Source: Leeuwenhoekiella polynyae
GTDB taxonomy: Bacteria > Bacteroidota > Bacteroidia > Flavobacteriales > Flavobacteriaceae
Direction: 5' to 3'
DNA length: 64,000 bases
Assembly: GCF_004104075.1 (NCBI RefSeq)
Contig: NZ_QOVK01000001.1
Coordinates: forward strand, 310,001-374,000
Numbering within the stretch: position 1 is the stretch's first letter; each line of letters begins with the position of its first letter. Both the position numbers and the translations under genes were made by a program. The notes under the pieces were generated by a model, which saw only the letters and a program-made list of their open reading frames with translations, searched no databases and had not been told where the DNA came from. Below, one piece after another: positions 17,359 through 26,654 of the stretch.

Positions 17359-18225
17359 CTATTTAAAAACAGGCGTAACTGTATATCCTTTTTCTCTTAA
17401 AAGATGGATTATACCATAGTCATTTGTTAAATGTCCTGCACCTATTACAAAGAGATTACTTCTCTCTTTCATCATAGATGGCATCTTTTTAACCCAATTT
17501 TTATTTCTATCTATTTGCATTATTTTTGTGGCATTTTCATCCATATATTGCTCTTTAGTAATTAAGTCAACAGTTTTGGTAATTTCTTCTTTGTTGTAAA
17601 ACAAAATGGCATCATTAAAATCCTTTTTATAGGAATCGAACAACATAATCTGTTCAAGTGCAAATTCTGTTGGATAAGCGTTTTTTAAAATCTCAATTTG
17701 TTCCGAAGCTTTTTCTAAACTGAATATCGGTTTTTCACTTTTATTGGCTAATAATGTGATTTCATTTTCAAAAGATTTGAATGTAGTGCAGGGCAACATT
17801 TTAGAAATTAAAATCGAATTTAAACCTGATAGGCCATAAGAATCGTAATTTTTTAAATCTACACCTGTGACCTTTGTAACAAGCTTATTTAATTCATTGT
17901 ATTGTTCATTCGATATTTCATCCGATATTTTTTTCGGATTACTCATTGAATTTTGAAGTTCCTGCATCTCCTTTGAGTCAGATAAATTGACTTCCAATAC
18001 TAATGCGTTCACATTTTGAAGTGCTTCACTTACTTTTTTAGGTATTTTGAACTCATTTTCACACATTATGTGTATAGTTCCAAATAAATAAGAAGGTTCT
18101 TTAAAGTCTACGTGCTCTACTTTCCATAAAATAGAATTCTCTAGTTTTATTTTTTTTTGTGCTTGTGAAAAATTGATAAATAAGACGGTTGAAAAGATTG
18201 CTGTAATAAATTTTGAATGTTTCAT
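17359..18225 (-). CDS. TraB/GumN family protein
   Basis: 288 residues with a signal peptide (about 1-22, ending in SQAQ). Family motifs: SYLFGTIHIMC near residue 45 and FVIGAGHLTNDYGIIHLLREKGY near the end; the conserved His and Gly residues belong to the TIKI/TraB metalloprotease-like fold. The protein is probably periplasmic or outer-membrane attached. Its substrate is unknown. It is the first gene of a unit with an ECF sigma factor and a membrane protein, suggesting an envelope signal-response set, an inference from order only. Confidence 0.85.
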   Translation of the reverse strand: MKHSKFITAIFSTVLFINFSQAQKKIKLENSILWKVEHVDFKEPSYLFGTIHIMCENEFKIPKKVSEALQNVNALVLEVNLSDSKEMQELQNSMSNPKKISDEISNEQYNELNKLVTKVTGVDLKNYDSYGLSGLNSILISKMLPCTTFKSFENEITLLANKSEKPIFSLEKASEQIEILKNAYPTEFALEQIMLFDSYKKDFNDAILFYNKEEITKTVDLITKEQYMDENATKIMQIDRNKNWVKKMPSMMKERSNLFVIGAGHLTNDYGIIHLLREKGYTVTPVFK

Positions 18226-18425
18226 TTTTATGTTTTTTTAGAATTCGCTAGGTAAGTATTGGAATCTAAAATTTGTTACAAAAAATAAAAATTGCTCTTA
18301 ATTATAGAATTATTTGAGTGCGAACGGGTTGTTTTATAGGTATAGTCCTAAAATATGGCTACAGTTTTAAAATTGATTTACGCTGTTAATTTGTATACCG
18401 CATTTGGTGTTCTATAGTTTAAAGA
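18226..18425. other. Intergenic region upstream of the TraB unit
   Basis: AT-rich DNA without a recognisable gene. It should carry the promoter for the minus-strand unit 18225-16229. No attC-like or attI-like core was found at this 5' side, although a half site is present at the 3' side. Confidence 0.35.
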
Positions 18426-19012
18426 TAGATGTAATCTTACCTCATTATACAGAGCGCAAATGCCGCACCGCTGCACCAATGCATCCTGTAATACAGTGCA
18501 CCTGAGCTACCACAGTTGCCGCAACCGCCATTGCCCGAAGTGCCAAGGGCACACAAGGAGCAATGGATTAGGGCACGGCAAGAAGAACTCTTGAATGTTC
18601 CTTACTTCCACGTGGTATTTACCCTGCCTTCAGAACTCAACCGCTTATGCCTGTAGGAACCCAAATTGCTCTTTAACTTGCTGTTCAAAACCGCCCGGGA
18701 GGTCATTACCTGCTTTGCATCCAACCCTAAATTTCTATGTGCGAGTCCCGGGATGAGTGCCATTCTGCATACCTGGGGACAGAACCTGTCCCTGCATCCC
18801 TGCCTTTGCCGGCAGGCAGGCCCACCTTCATTGCATCGTGCCTAGAGGTGGGATCACCAAAAACGGTAAGTGGAAATCTGCCCGGAATAAGGGGAAATAC
18901 CTGTTCCCGGTCAAGGCTATGAGCAAGGTGTTTCGAGCTCGTTTTGTTGCAGCGTTACTTGAAAAAAAATAAAACAGAACAAGCCCAAAACCTTTACCAA
19001 AGCTTGTTTAAA
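18426..19012 (+). pseudogene. IS91-family transposase, broken N-terminal and central part
   Basis: Pieces in different frames reassemble an IS91-type Y2 transposase: the zinc-binding region HLSYHSCRNRHCPKCQ, then EELLNVPYFHVVFTLPSELN, then GMSAILHTWGQNLSLHP, then LHCIVPRGGITKNGKWK and YLFPVKAMSKVFRARFVAAL. At least four frameshifts are present. One is caused by a 22-bp palindromic insertion at 18800-18821; another lies in an A-run near 18968. The C-terminal half with the second half of the catalytic domain is missing; a C-terminal fragment of the same family lies at 44600-44893. Confidence 0.85.
18800..18821. repeat. Short palindromic REP-like element inserted in the IS91 transposase
   Basis: A 22-bp sequence centred on TGCCGGCAGGCAGG interrupts the otherwise continuous coding LHP-HLHCIVP. 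A second copy with a single base difference is at 49317-49338. Removing the 22 bases restores the IS91 reading across the site. Confidence 0.65.
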
Positions 19013-19015
19013 TAG

Positions 19016-19460
19016 GTACTTCGTTTATAAAAGTCCATAATCAAATCCAAAAAGATATCATTATTTTAGAATTACAGCGTGTAAATTTCTAGGAATTGCG
19101 TTTGTTGAAAATGGTAGCATGGCATCCACAACTATTGGAATAGAACCTTAGCGTTATACCTCCCATAGCGTTAGTATACCGCTACCCTACTTTTGCTATG
19201 CACTATTCTTGGGTGGATCTTGAGTGAATGGAGCTCTGAGAATGTATAAAATGAAATACTTGCAGTATGGAGAACTCGCGGCAGGTAATTTAATAAGTTC
19301 GTCTTGAAGAACCAACTTGACCTCTATACAAGAGCCATTCGCCTACCCTACTGTGAGCCCGTTAAGCCACAAGCGTCTTTGCTTATATTAGTAAACTACC
19401 TTGGGCATTTAAATACAGAATAAAAACAAGGGATTTATAAGTCCTTGTCAAGAGGGCACG
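19016..19460. repeat. Decayed repeat family R-A, copy 2
   Basis: Starts right after the IS91 remnant with tcgtttataaaagtcc, also present at about 11510. It continues through the gtagcatggcatccacaac block and on to a segment (cctaccctactgtgagcccg, then ttatattagtaaac) that parallels 47940-48040. No conserved frame. Its position directly after IS91 coding DNA suggests it was part of, or regularly joined to, that element. Confidence 0.5.
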
Positions 19461-19537
19461 AAGAAGTTTTTCTCTTGCGTAACCAATAGGTTGTAGGTGT
19501 AAGATTAGTATTAGTTCTTGTATTAGCTCCTGCAGTT

Positions 19538-20458
19538 CTAATTAAAACTAGCTCTAAATTCTGAAGGAGATTGTTTGGTTTTGCTCATAAATAGTTTACT
19601 GAACGACTGGGAGTGTTTAAAGCCTAATTCATAAGCAATTTCGCTAATGGTATCATCTGTGGTAGAGAGCTTCTCTTTGGCCCTTTCAATCACCTTATTT
19701 TGGATGTGTTGCCGCGTATTTTGTCCGGTCAAGGTTTTTAATAACGAACTGAGGTAATTGGGTGAACTATTCAATTGTGCTGCAATGAACTTTACGCTTG
19801 GTAGGCCACTTTCTAAAAGACTTTCGTTGTTAAAATAAGCTGATAAAACCTCATCCAGTTTGATCAGGATTTGTTGACTGTTTTTGTTTCTTGTAATAAA
19901 CTGTCTTTGGTAAAATCTTTCCGAATAGTTGAGTAGTACCTCCAGTTGTGCGATAATGATATTCTGAGTAAACGTATCAATACTTGAATTGTATTCCTGT
20001 TCAATATTTTGCATAATGTTGATGATCAAGTCTTCTTCTCTTTTTGATAAAAACAAAGCCTCATTAATCGCATATCCAAAAAAATCATATCGTTTAATAT
20101 TTTTGGCTAATGGAGTGTTCCAAATAAAATCAGGATGGATACAAAGAATCCACCCTGATTTATGTTGCTCTGCGCCTTCTATCACCTCAAAACTAACCAC
20201 TTGACTAGGAGCTATAAACGACATCAATCCCTGATCAAAATCATATTCTTGCTGTCCATATCCAAATTTCTCTTCCAGATTTCTTTTCAATCCTATGGAA
20301 TAAAAATTTTGCACCCAACATACCTTATTCGTGGTGGTCTGATACTGTACTTTGCTGTAATCTACCAAACTCACCAATGGATGATGAGGAGCTTCTAGTC
20401 CGGCTGCTTTATGAAAATCGTTTACCGATCGTATATCGTGAGTTATTTTACGCTCCAT
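19538..20458 (-). CDS. AraC family transcriptional regulator
   Basis: 306 residues. The N-terminal effector domain contains YGQQEYDFDQGLMSFIAPSQ; the C-terminal AraC DNA-binding domain spans about 205-303 with ISEIAYELGFKHSQSFSKLF. It resembles the proteins at 150 and 24795 over its full length, indicating three paralogues. It follows the SDR gene at 20473 by 14 bp on the same strand, an SDR-then-AraC order like that at 150-1901. Effector unknown. Confidence 0.9.
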   Translation of the reverse strand: MERKITHDIRSVNDFHKAAGLEAPHHPLVSLVDYSKVQYQTTTNKVCWVQNFYSIGLKRNLEEKFGYGQQEYDFDQGLMSFIAPSQVVSFEVIEGAEQHKSGWILCIHPDFIWNTPLAKNIKRYDFFGYAINEALFLSKREEDLIINIMQNIEQEYNSSIDTFTQNIIIAQLEVLLNYSERFYQRQFITRNKNSQQILIKLDEVLSAYFNNESLLESGLPSVKFIAAQLNSSPNYLSSLLKTLTGQNTRQHIQNKVIERAKEKLSTTDDTISEIAYELGFKHSQSFSKLFMSKTKQSPSEFRASFN

Positions 20459-20472
20459 TTTAAAAGTGAAAA

Positions 20473-21312
20473 TTAATAATCTGTAGCAGTCGCCAATTCT
20501 TTATGAAGTGCCATTTCGTTTTCTAAAGTCTCCATTTTTTGCTGTGCATATTGGTTCGCATCAGTTCCTAAAAATAAATGTAAGGGCGGATGTTCCATTT
20601 CTGCTAGTTGCATTAAAACTGCAGCTGCCTTTTCCGGATCTCCTGTTTGATTTCCGGCAATATCATCTAAGTGTACCTGTTGCAAATCACGAGCTTCCTT
20701 GTAAATAGACATCTCATTTTGGGGTAAGACTAAAGAACCCTGATTTAAAAAGTTTGTCCTGAAATATCCGGGATAAACAACTGTAGCGGTAAGACCCAAT
20801 GATTTGATTTCTGCTGAAAATGATTCTGTTAAACCTGCCAAGGCATACTTTGTAGCACAATATATTCCCCAACCGGGAAAACTACCTACAAATCCTGCTA
20901 TAGATGAGATATTGATAAAATGTCCAGACTTTTGTGTACGCATAAAAGGCATCGCCTTGCGAATGACATTGAGTACGCCAAATACATTTACATCAAAATT
21001 CTCACGTGCCTCAGCATTGGTTAGTTCCTCCAAGGTACCCAGTTGCCCGTAACCGGCATTATTTACGACCACATCCAGTTGTCCAAAGGTATCTTTTGTT
21101 TTTGAAAGAGCATCAGCAACACTATCTTCATCTAATAAATCCATTTCTAAAGGTAGAAAATTTGAAGATGATGTTTTGACCGCTTCGATCAAAGCGTTGA
21201 GATTTCTGGAAGTCGCAGCTACCTGATGACCGTTGTTGAGTAATGTTTTAACTAAGTTAAGCCCCAAACCTTTTGAAGCTCCTGTGACAAACCACTTTTT
21301 TTTAGTATCCAT
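20473..21312 (-). CDS. SDR family oxidoreductase
   Basis: 279-residue classical SDR. TGASKGLG at 10-17, NNAG at 84-87, catalytic Ser137, Tyr151 and Lys155 (YCATK). The C-terminal part carries the GNQTGDPEKAAAVLMQLAEM segment that parallels GKQLGNPKKLAQVVLKLAEM of the SDR at 1068. It is the first gene of an SDR/AraC pair. Substrate unknown; the AraC partner points to induction by a metabolite. Confidence 0.93.
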   Translation of the reverse strand: MDTKKKWFVTGASKGLGLNLVKTLLNNGHQVAATSRNLNALIEAVKTSSSNFLPLEMDLLDEDSVADALSKTKDTFGQLDVVVNNAGYGQLGTLEELTNAEARENFDVNVFGVLNVIRKAMPFMRTQKSGHFINISSIAGFVGSFPGWGIYCATKYALAGLTESFSAEIKSLGLTATVVYPGYFRTNFLNQGSLVLPQNEMSIYKEARDLQQVHLDDIAGNQTGDPEKAAAVLMQLAEMEHPPLHLFLGTDANQYAQQKMETLENEMALHKELATATDY

Positions 21313-21479
21313 AGTTTAATTTATTAATGATACGGCAAAGGTCTGCAACAGTATCCCCTTCCATGTATCCCAACTTAAGAATGTTGTAGTCAAAACGTGA
21401 CCCTATGGTTCAAAGGGAAACGTGTTGATGTCTTTATTTTTAAGATTATCCTAGTACCTCAAGTACTTTGAACTTCCTC

Positions 21480-21740
21480 TCACCTCCCACGCCTCAAAAC
21501 CCCGGGTTTTGATCAAATACTTGCAGCTATTTTGTAACTGCGTAATACCTTGTTCTTTTCAGGTGTTAAACTTATGATTTCCCAATATTCCAGTATAACG
21601 ATCACGCTGTCGCTCAATAAGCTCTGGAGCTGGGATTTTATCGCTTTTAGCAGCGTTTACATTTCGAGCAGCAGGTAAAAGATTTCAGAGCTCGTTGTTT
21701 TTCCATTGGTGGTCTAGTGCGTAATTCTCAATCCGTTTCC
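21480..21740 (-). pseudogene. HNH endonuclease remnant (copy 2)
   Basis: The minus strand reads NLLPAARNVNAAKSDKIPAP followed by ELIERQRDR, then a frameshift. After an internal deletion comes GITQLQNSCKYLIKTRGFEA. A stop replaces the Trp of the DLWNLLP core. It is closely related to copies at 7108, 24255 and 29285. It is joined on its right to a partial IS91-type end. Confidence 0.65.
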
Positions 21741-21774
21741 CGGTCCATGCACAAGGTATCAACCATAAACAAAA

Positions 21775-21905
21775 TCTTCGACAGCCTCTAACAAACGATA
21801 CCTATACTCGGGAGAAAATCAAGACCACAAGAGCATCCAATAGCTCCAATATCTAGCTCAAAACAGACTAATCTCCATAGCGGGCTTACCGACAAAGCCC
21901 CGGTT
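21775..21905. repeat. Partial IS91-type end (copy F)
   Basis: Contains acgatacctatactcggga and gcatccaatagctccaa, matching the same order at 29680-29760 and 44990-45080. It breaks off near 21905 before the conserved terminal block, so no GAAC junction is present. The DNA from 21906 to 22090 has no recognised feature apart from the presumed promoter of the GH97 gene. Confidence 0.5.
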
Positions 21906-22090
21906 AAGAATCTTTGAGCTTACTTCACCTATTGAATTTATTAGTAAATTACCCACATCCAGATTCGGATCAATAGGTCTGACTGTTTTAGAAAAAAATA
22001 TTAACACGAATGATCCAAATACATCTAAAATAACCTATAGCATTTCAGAAATGTGGCTCAATCCCTAAATGGAATTACTTAAGTAAACTT

Positions 22091-23962
22091 ATGAAAACTA
22101 AGATTTTAATTGTCTTTGTACTATTTACATCATTTTTGCTACAGGCTAAAGGTGAATATAGCGTACCTAACGTGTCTTCTGGCTCGGCCATATTTCCTGT
22201 GGTAATCACATCGCCAAACAGCAGACTACAGTTAAAATTCACCCGCCACCCCGATGGGGAAATCACCTATTCCTTTACTGCCAATTCGAAGAGGATGATT
22301 ACAAACTCTAAAGTGGGATTAACCGGTATTGGTAAGCCAGTACCAACTAGTAAGTCCACTCGTTCTATAAGGTCTATTTGGAAACCGGTTTGGGGGAAAA
22401 GGGCAACTGTGCCAGAAAATTATAACGAACTTACATTAGATTTAAAAACGTATAAAATCATTGTTAGAGCATATGATGATGGGGTAGCGTTCAAATATGA
22501 TTTCCCTAAAGAAGAAGCGGTTGATGATTTGACTCAGTTCAACTTCAGCGGTAATTATACCGCATGGTATTACAACGGAGAAAACGCCAACATTGGTCCT
22601 GAGCAACTGTCAGACTGCAGTGATAACCGATTACCAGTAATGACTATAAAGGTAGATGATACCAATTATATGGCTATTCACGAAGCTAATTTATCATGGG
22701 GTGAGCCGCTAGTATTGGGGTCAAAAAAAAATGTGAACTTATTTACTATCGCGTCTAAACCCAACAATGCCTGGAAGGTTATCATGTATGGTAATAAGCC
22801 AGGAGAATTGGTTGATTCGCATATCATAGAATTGTTAAATCCTTTACCATCAAAAGACTTAGATTTCTCGTGGGTAAAACCTGGAGTCGCCGTTTGGGAT
22901 TGGCGGATCGCCGGTGCGCAGGTCGACGGTTTTAAATATGATATGTCACTTCCTTCCTGGAAAAGAATGGTGGATTTCGCTTTTGAAAACAACATTCGCT
23001 ATCTGGCACTTGATGCCGACTGGTATGGTCCTGAATTTGGTAAAGATTCAGATCCGCTTAAAGGTGGCAAAGTATCGCAGGTGCACGAAATCATAGCGTA
23101 TGGTAAAACAAAGAATGTAGGTATTTGGCTATATCTTAATGATGTGGGCGGCCGTAAGTTTCCGATAGATCTCACCTTAAAACAATATGGGGATTGGGGT
23201 ACTGCAGGAATCAAATACGGATTTATGTCGGGCAGTCCTGCTGAAAAGAATGAACGTACGCGGATGATCACCGAATTGTGTGCAAAGAATCATCTATTAT
23301 GTGATTTTCACGATGGCCCGGTACATCCTTATGGACAAATGCGCACGTTTCCAAACGCGGTTACCCGCGAATACTGCCAGGCACAGCTTGATGGAAGCAC
23401 TGTTTTAGAGCCTAAAACATTTGTTACCTCGGTATTTGTAAATATGCTTGCCGGACCACTTGATATGAATAATGGACTTGCTGACCTCAAACAGACCGGA
23501 AGAATTCATAGTCCTGCCTACTCTACTAATACCACATTGGCTGGTGAGGCTGCTCGTACGTTAATTACTTTTTCAGGGGTAACCGTAATACCCGATATCC
23601 CTGAGAGTTATAAAAAACATCCTGAAATCCTTAAATTTATTGCATCACAAAATATGCCCTGGCTGGAAAGCAAAACTCTTATGGGTGAAATAGGCGAATA
23701 TATTGTGATGGCGCGGCAGGCCAGCGATAAAACATGGCTAATAGGCGCAGCAACAAATGAAAATTCACGGGAATTAGATATTCCTCTTACTTTTTTAAAT
23801 ACGGGCACATATAAGGCTCTGATAATTCAAGATGGTGATACTGCTGATTATCGTACACAAAATGAGAGTTATAAAACATCGCACAGAGCGGTAAATTCGA
23901 CAGATACATTGCATGTTAAAATTGCGCCAGGTGGGGGCGCCTGTATTCTACTAAAGCAGTAA
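22091..23962 (+). CDS. Glycoside hydrolase family 97, SusB-type alpha-glucosidase
   Basis: 623 residues with a signal peptide (about 1-21), so likely periplasmic. Domain order fits GH97: an N-terminal beta-sandwich (25-260), a TIM barrel (about 265-540; FSWVKPGVAVWDWRI, LALDADWYGPEF, IWLYLND) and a C-terminal beta domain. Where retaining members have the Asp nucleophile this protein has Gly (GIKYGFMSG), and it carries the TREYCQAQLDG and NMLAGPLDMNNG segments, both resembling the inverting SusB subgroup. It should release alpha-linked glucose from oligosaccharides. No susCD pair or regulator is adjacent, so it may be a stray member of a utilisation locus. Confidence 0.9.
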   Translation: MKTKILIVFVLFTSFLLQAKGEYSVPNVSSGSAIFPVVITSPNSRLQLKFTRHPDGEITYSFTANSKRMITNSKVGLTGIGKPVPTSKSTRSIRSIWKPVWGKRATVPENYNELTLDLKTYKIIVRAYDDGVAFKYDFPKEEAVDDLTQFNFSGNYTAWYYNGENANIGPEQLSDCSDNRLPVMTIKVDDTNYMAIHEANLSWGEPLVLGSKKNVNLFTIASKPNNAWKVIMYGNKPGELVDSHIIELLNPLPSKDLDFSWVKPGVAVWDWRIAGAQVDGFKYDMSLPSWKRMVDFAFENNIRYLALDADWYGPEFGKDSDPLKGGKVSQVHEIIAYGKTKNVGIWLYLNDVGGRKFPIDLTLKQYGDWGTAGIKYGFMSGSPAEKNERTRMITELCAKNHLLCDFHDGPVHPYGQMRTFPNAVTREYCQAQLDGSTVLEPKTFVTSVFVNMLAGPLDMNNGLADLKQTGRIHSPAYSTNTTLAGEAARTLITFSGVTVIPDIPESYKKHPEILKFIASQNMPWLESKTLMGEIGEYIVMARQASDKTWLIGAATNENSRELDIPLTFLNTGTYKALIIQDGDTADYRTQNESYKTSHRAVNSTDTLHVKIAPGGGACILLKQ

Positions 23963-24254
23963 CGGCTCTATTAAAAAACTGAGTATATTTTTGGCGTTTT
24001 GAAGCTCTTAGAACCTGATTCCTCTTCATCTTTGTATCAGTGGGCTGGTTTGGTGTAAGCTATTTTAATAGCTATTGCTTGGTTAAAAATATTCCTCAAG
24101 CCTTGAACACGTACATAGGCTATCTTTAATTCTGGGTATTCAGTAAACCCTATCTGCCCCTGTCTTTCTGATTTGGAGTTCATTTATCGGGGGATTTATA
24201 CAGTAGATATCTACTCCTAGCCAGGAGTTGTGTTGCGCTATCACCATTAGAAAA

Positions 24255-24400
24255 AGTTACAGTATATGATCACGCTGGCGCGCTATAAGCTCTGGAGCTG
24301 GGATCTTATCGCCTTTGCAGCGTTTACATTCCTGGCAGCAGGTAACAGGTTCCAGAGGTCGTTGTTTTTACAGATAGAAGACGGAATGACATGATCTATA
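24255..24400 (-). pseudogene. HNH endonuclease remnant (copy 3)
   Basis: Minus strand reads VIPSSICKNNDLWNLLPAAR then NVNAAK, followed by a frameshift. Shorter than copies 1, 2 and 4. The rest of 23963-24794 contains no recognised gene; a small hairpin (ccagtc and gactgg arms) lies at 24674-24688, and 24690-24730 shares a stretch with the DNA next to copies 2 and 4. Confidence 0.6.
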
Positions 24401-24794
24401 GCATTGCTGTTGATGCGTGTCCTGGCTCGTACCCTAATAGTCATGTGAAATTTCTAATGGCGTGCACTTTAGCATATAAGGGGATCATCCTGCCTTTATA
24501 GTTACTTAATCCCGGGAGTATATATGCTTTATTGGGGTAGTTTCACTGAGTAAAGTATGGGTGACCTTTTTCTATTGGGAGTGCGTAATTTATTGGTGTA
24601 GGATTTCTAAAGTATAAAAAAAATTACCTTTTGAAGATTAACTCTTTATACATCGGGTAAGTTTACCATGCCACCAGTCACAGACTGGCGGGAGCGGGGG
24701 CAATACGTTTCTCGGTCCATACGCAATATTCCTTACTTTGGATATTGAGTACATCATGAAGGAGAAAAACTTCAGAAACGCTAACCAACGGGAT

Positions 24795-25712
24795 TTATTG
24801 AAAAAAAGATTTTCTAAATTCCAGCGGGGACTGATCTGTCTTTCTTTTGAAGAGCTTATTAAACGATTGAGGATGCGCGAATCCTAAATTATAAGCTATT
24901 TCGTTAACTGATTCTTCTGTGGTCGATAATTGCAATTTTGCAATTTCGATTACCTTTTCTTGAATATGTTGCTGAGGCGTTTGTCCTGTGATTTCTTTTA
25001 ATAGCTTACTTAAATACTTAGAGGTAATGTGAAGCTGTTCCGCCAAAAATTGCACGCTAGGCAGACCACTTTTTAACGAGACATCTGAGTTCAAATGGTC
25101 TATTAATAAGGTTTCAAAGCTCTCGACAACTTTACTATTAGTGACTTTGCGGGAGGTAAATTGGCGTTGATAAAAGCGTTCTGAATACTGAAGTAAGGTT
25201 TCGATGTGAGCCGTAATAATATTTTGACTGTATTGATCAATATCCGTTTGATATTCTTTTTTAATTCCATTCAAAATGGGTTCTAATGTTTCTTCCTCAT
25301 CTTCTGAAAGAAATAAAGCTTCATTTATGGCATAATCAAAAAAATCATATTTTGATATTGTTTTAGCCAAGGAAGTATGCCAGATAAAATCAGGATGAAT
25401 CAATAACATCCACCCTGATCTATTCTCATTAGGACTTGGGTCTGGCTCAATACGAAACACTTGTTTAGGTGCCACAAAAAACATAATGCCCTTGTCGCAA
25501 TCATACTGCTGTTGCCCATAATACATTTTCCCCTGCAATCCACGTTTTATGGCTATAAGGTAGCAATCAAGCATCCAGCTAGAATCTCGTTCCTTTTGGG
25601 AAATATTCAAACCGGAATAATTAATAATACTCACCAAAGGATGTTTAGGAGTCTCCAGGTCCGATAAAAAATGAAAATCTGCTATCGTTTTTACCTTGCA
25701 AATGTTTTGCAT
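24795..25712 (-). CDS. AraC family transcriptional regulator
   Basis: 305 residues, the third full-length paralogue of the type at 150 and 19538. Effector domain with YGQQQYDCDKGIMFFVAPKQ; C-terminal AraC domain with VNEIAYNLGFAHPQSFNKLF and the conserved QSPLEFRKSF end. It lies 93 bp downstream of an SDR gene on the same strand and at the end of a five-gene minus-strand group (SDR, NmrA-like, hydrolase and Crp lie upstream). Confidence 0.9.
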   Translation of the reverse strand: MQNICKVKTIADFHFLSDLETPKHPLVSIINYSGLNISQKERDSSWMLDCYLIAIKRGLQGKMYYGQQQYDCDKGIMFFVAPKQVFRIEPDPSPNENRSGWMLLIHPDFIWHTSLAKTISKYDFFDYAINEALFLSEDEEETLEPILNGIKKEYQTDIDQYSQNIITAHIETLLQYSERFYQRQFTSRKVTNSKVVESFETLLIDHLNSDVSLKSGLPSVQFLAEQLHITSKYLSKLLKEITGQTPQQHIQEKVIEIAKLQLSTTEESVNEIAYNLGFAHPQSFNKLFKRKTDQSPLEFRKSFFQ

Positions 25713-25805
25713 TGAAATACTATTCTTTTCTTAAGATAAGTAACAAATCTACATATCTAATTTTTACTATTCATAAACTCAAAAACTGAATCAATACATA
25801 ATAAC

Positions 25806-26528
25806 TTACCAAGTAACTTCGCCTTGCTCCCCATAAAATTTTCCAGAAGTAAAACGAGTTGCTTCAGTAGCTATCCTAACAATAGCAGCGGCACCCTCTT
25901 CTACTGTTTTTGTTCCTTGATGATCATTAAGATCTGTTGCTGTATAGCCTGGTGTCACGCTAAAAATCCTGAATGAAGTATCTTCCAACTCGTTAGCTAG
26001 CATAACCGTAAACGCATTTACTGCCGTTTTTGATGCCCCGTAAGCACTCCAAATTTCTAAATTTGGATCTTTACCGGATGACGAATGAATTTCTAAAGAT
26101 CCAACTTCACTGGAAATATTGATAATGATAGGCTGTTCTGATTTTTCCAATAGAGGCAAGAATTGTTGCGTTACTTCAACGGTACCAAAGAAATTGGTGT
26201 CAAATAGATTTCGTAAGGTTTCAATATTAGGAGTAGAAAACTTTTGGGGTTGAATCCCGCTAATACCCGCATTATTGATTAATAGATCTAGAGAGCCGAT
26301 TTTGGAGGCTAGTTGCGTTTTGGCCTGTTTAATTGATTGGCTGTTTGTCACATCAAGCACAATCCAATTTATACTTTTCAAGCCTAACTTTTGAAGCTTC
26401 TCTACAGCTTCCTGTCCCTTACTATTGGTTCTACAACCTATATTAACCGCATAACCCAGTTCACCTAGTTGCCTAGCTGTTTCAAATCCGATACCTTTAT
26501 TACCTCCTGTTATCAATACTGTTTTCAT
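25806..26528 (-). CDS. SDR family oxidoreductase
   Basis: 240-residue classical SDR, shorter and of a different subfamily than the other three. ITGGNKGIG at 6-14, NNAG at 85-88, Ser139/140, Tyr163 and Lys167 (YGASK). Plant carbonyl-reductase-like SDRs share the ITGGNKGIGFE start. The C-terminal segment TPGYTATDLNDHQGTKTVEE is typical of that group, which reduces small carbonyl compounds. It is followed by an AraC gene, giving the fourth SDR/AraC neighbourhood of the window. Confidence 0.92.
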   Translation of the reverse strand: MKTVLITGGNKGIGFETARQLGELGYAVNIGCRTNSKGQEAVEKLQKLGLKSINWIVLDVTNSQSIKQAKTQLASKIGSLDLLINNAGISGIQPQKFSTPNIETLRNLFDTNFFGTVEVTQQFLPLLEKSEQPIIINISSEVGSLEIHSSSGKDPNLEIWSAYGASKTAVNAFTVMLANELEDTSFRIFSVTPGYTATDLNDHQGTKTVEEGAAAIVRIATEATRFTSGKFYGEQGEVTW

Positions 26529-26654
26529 CTTCTAAATCTTTAAATTATTTTACAAATTTATCAAGGATTAAATGCTTAAAAGTAGTTGAACAGCACAAGT
26601 TTGTAGCCCAATGTAAGTTATACTGGATCACCTCCACCTCTTTAGATCAAAAAC

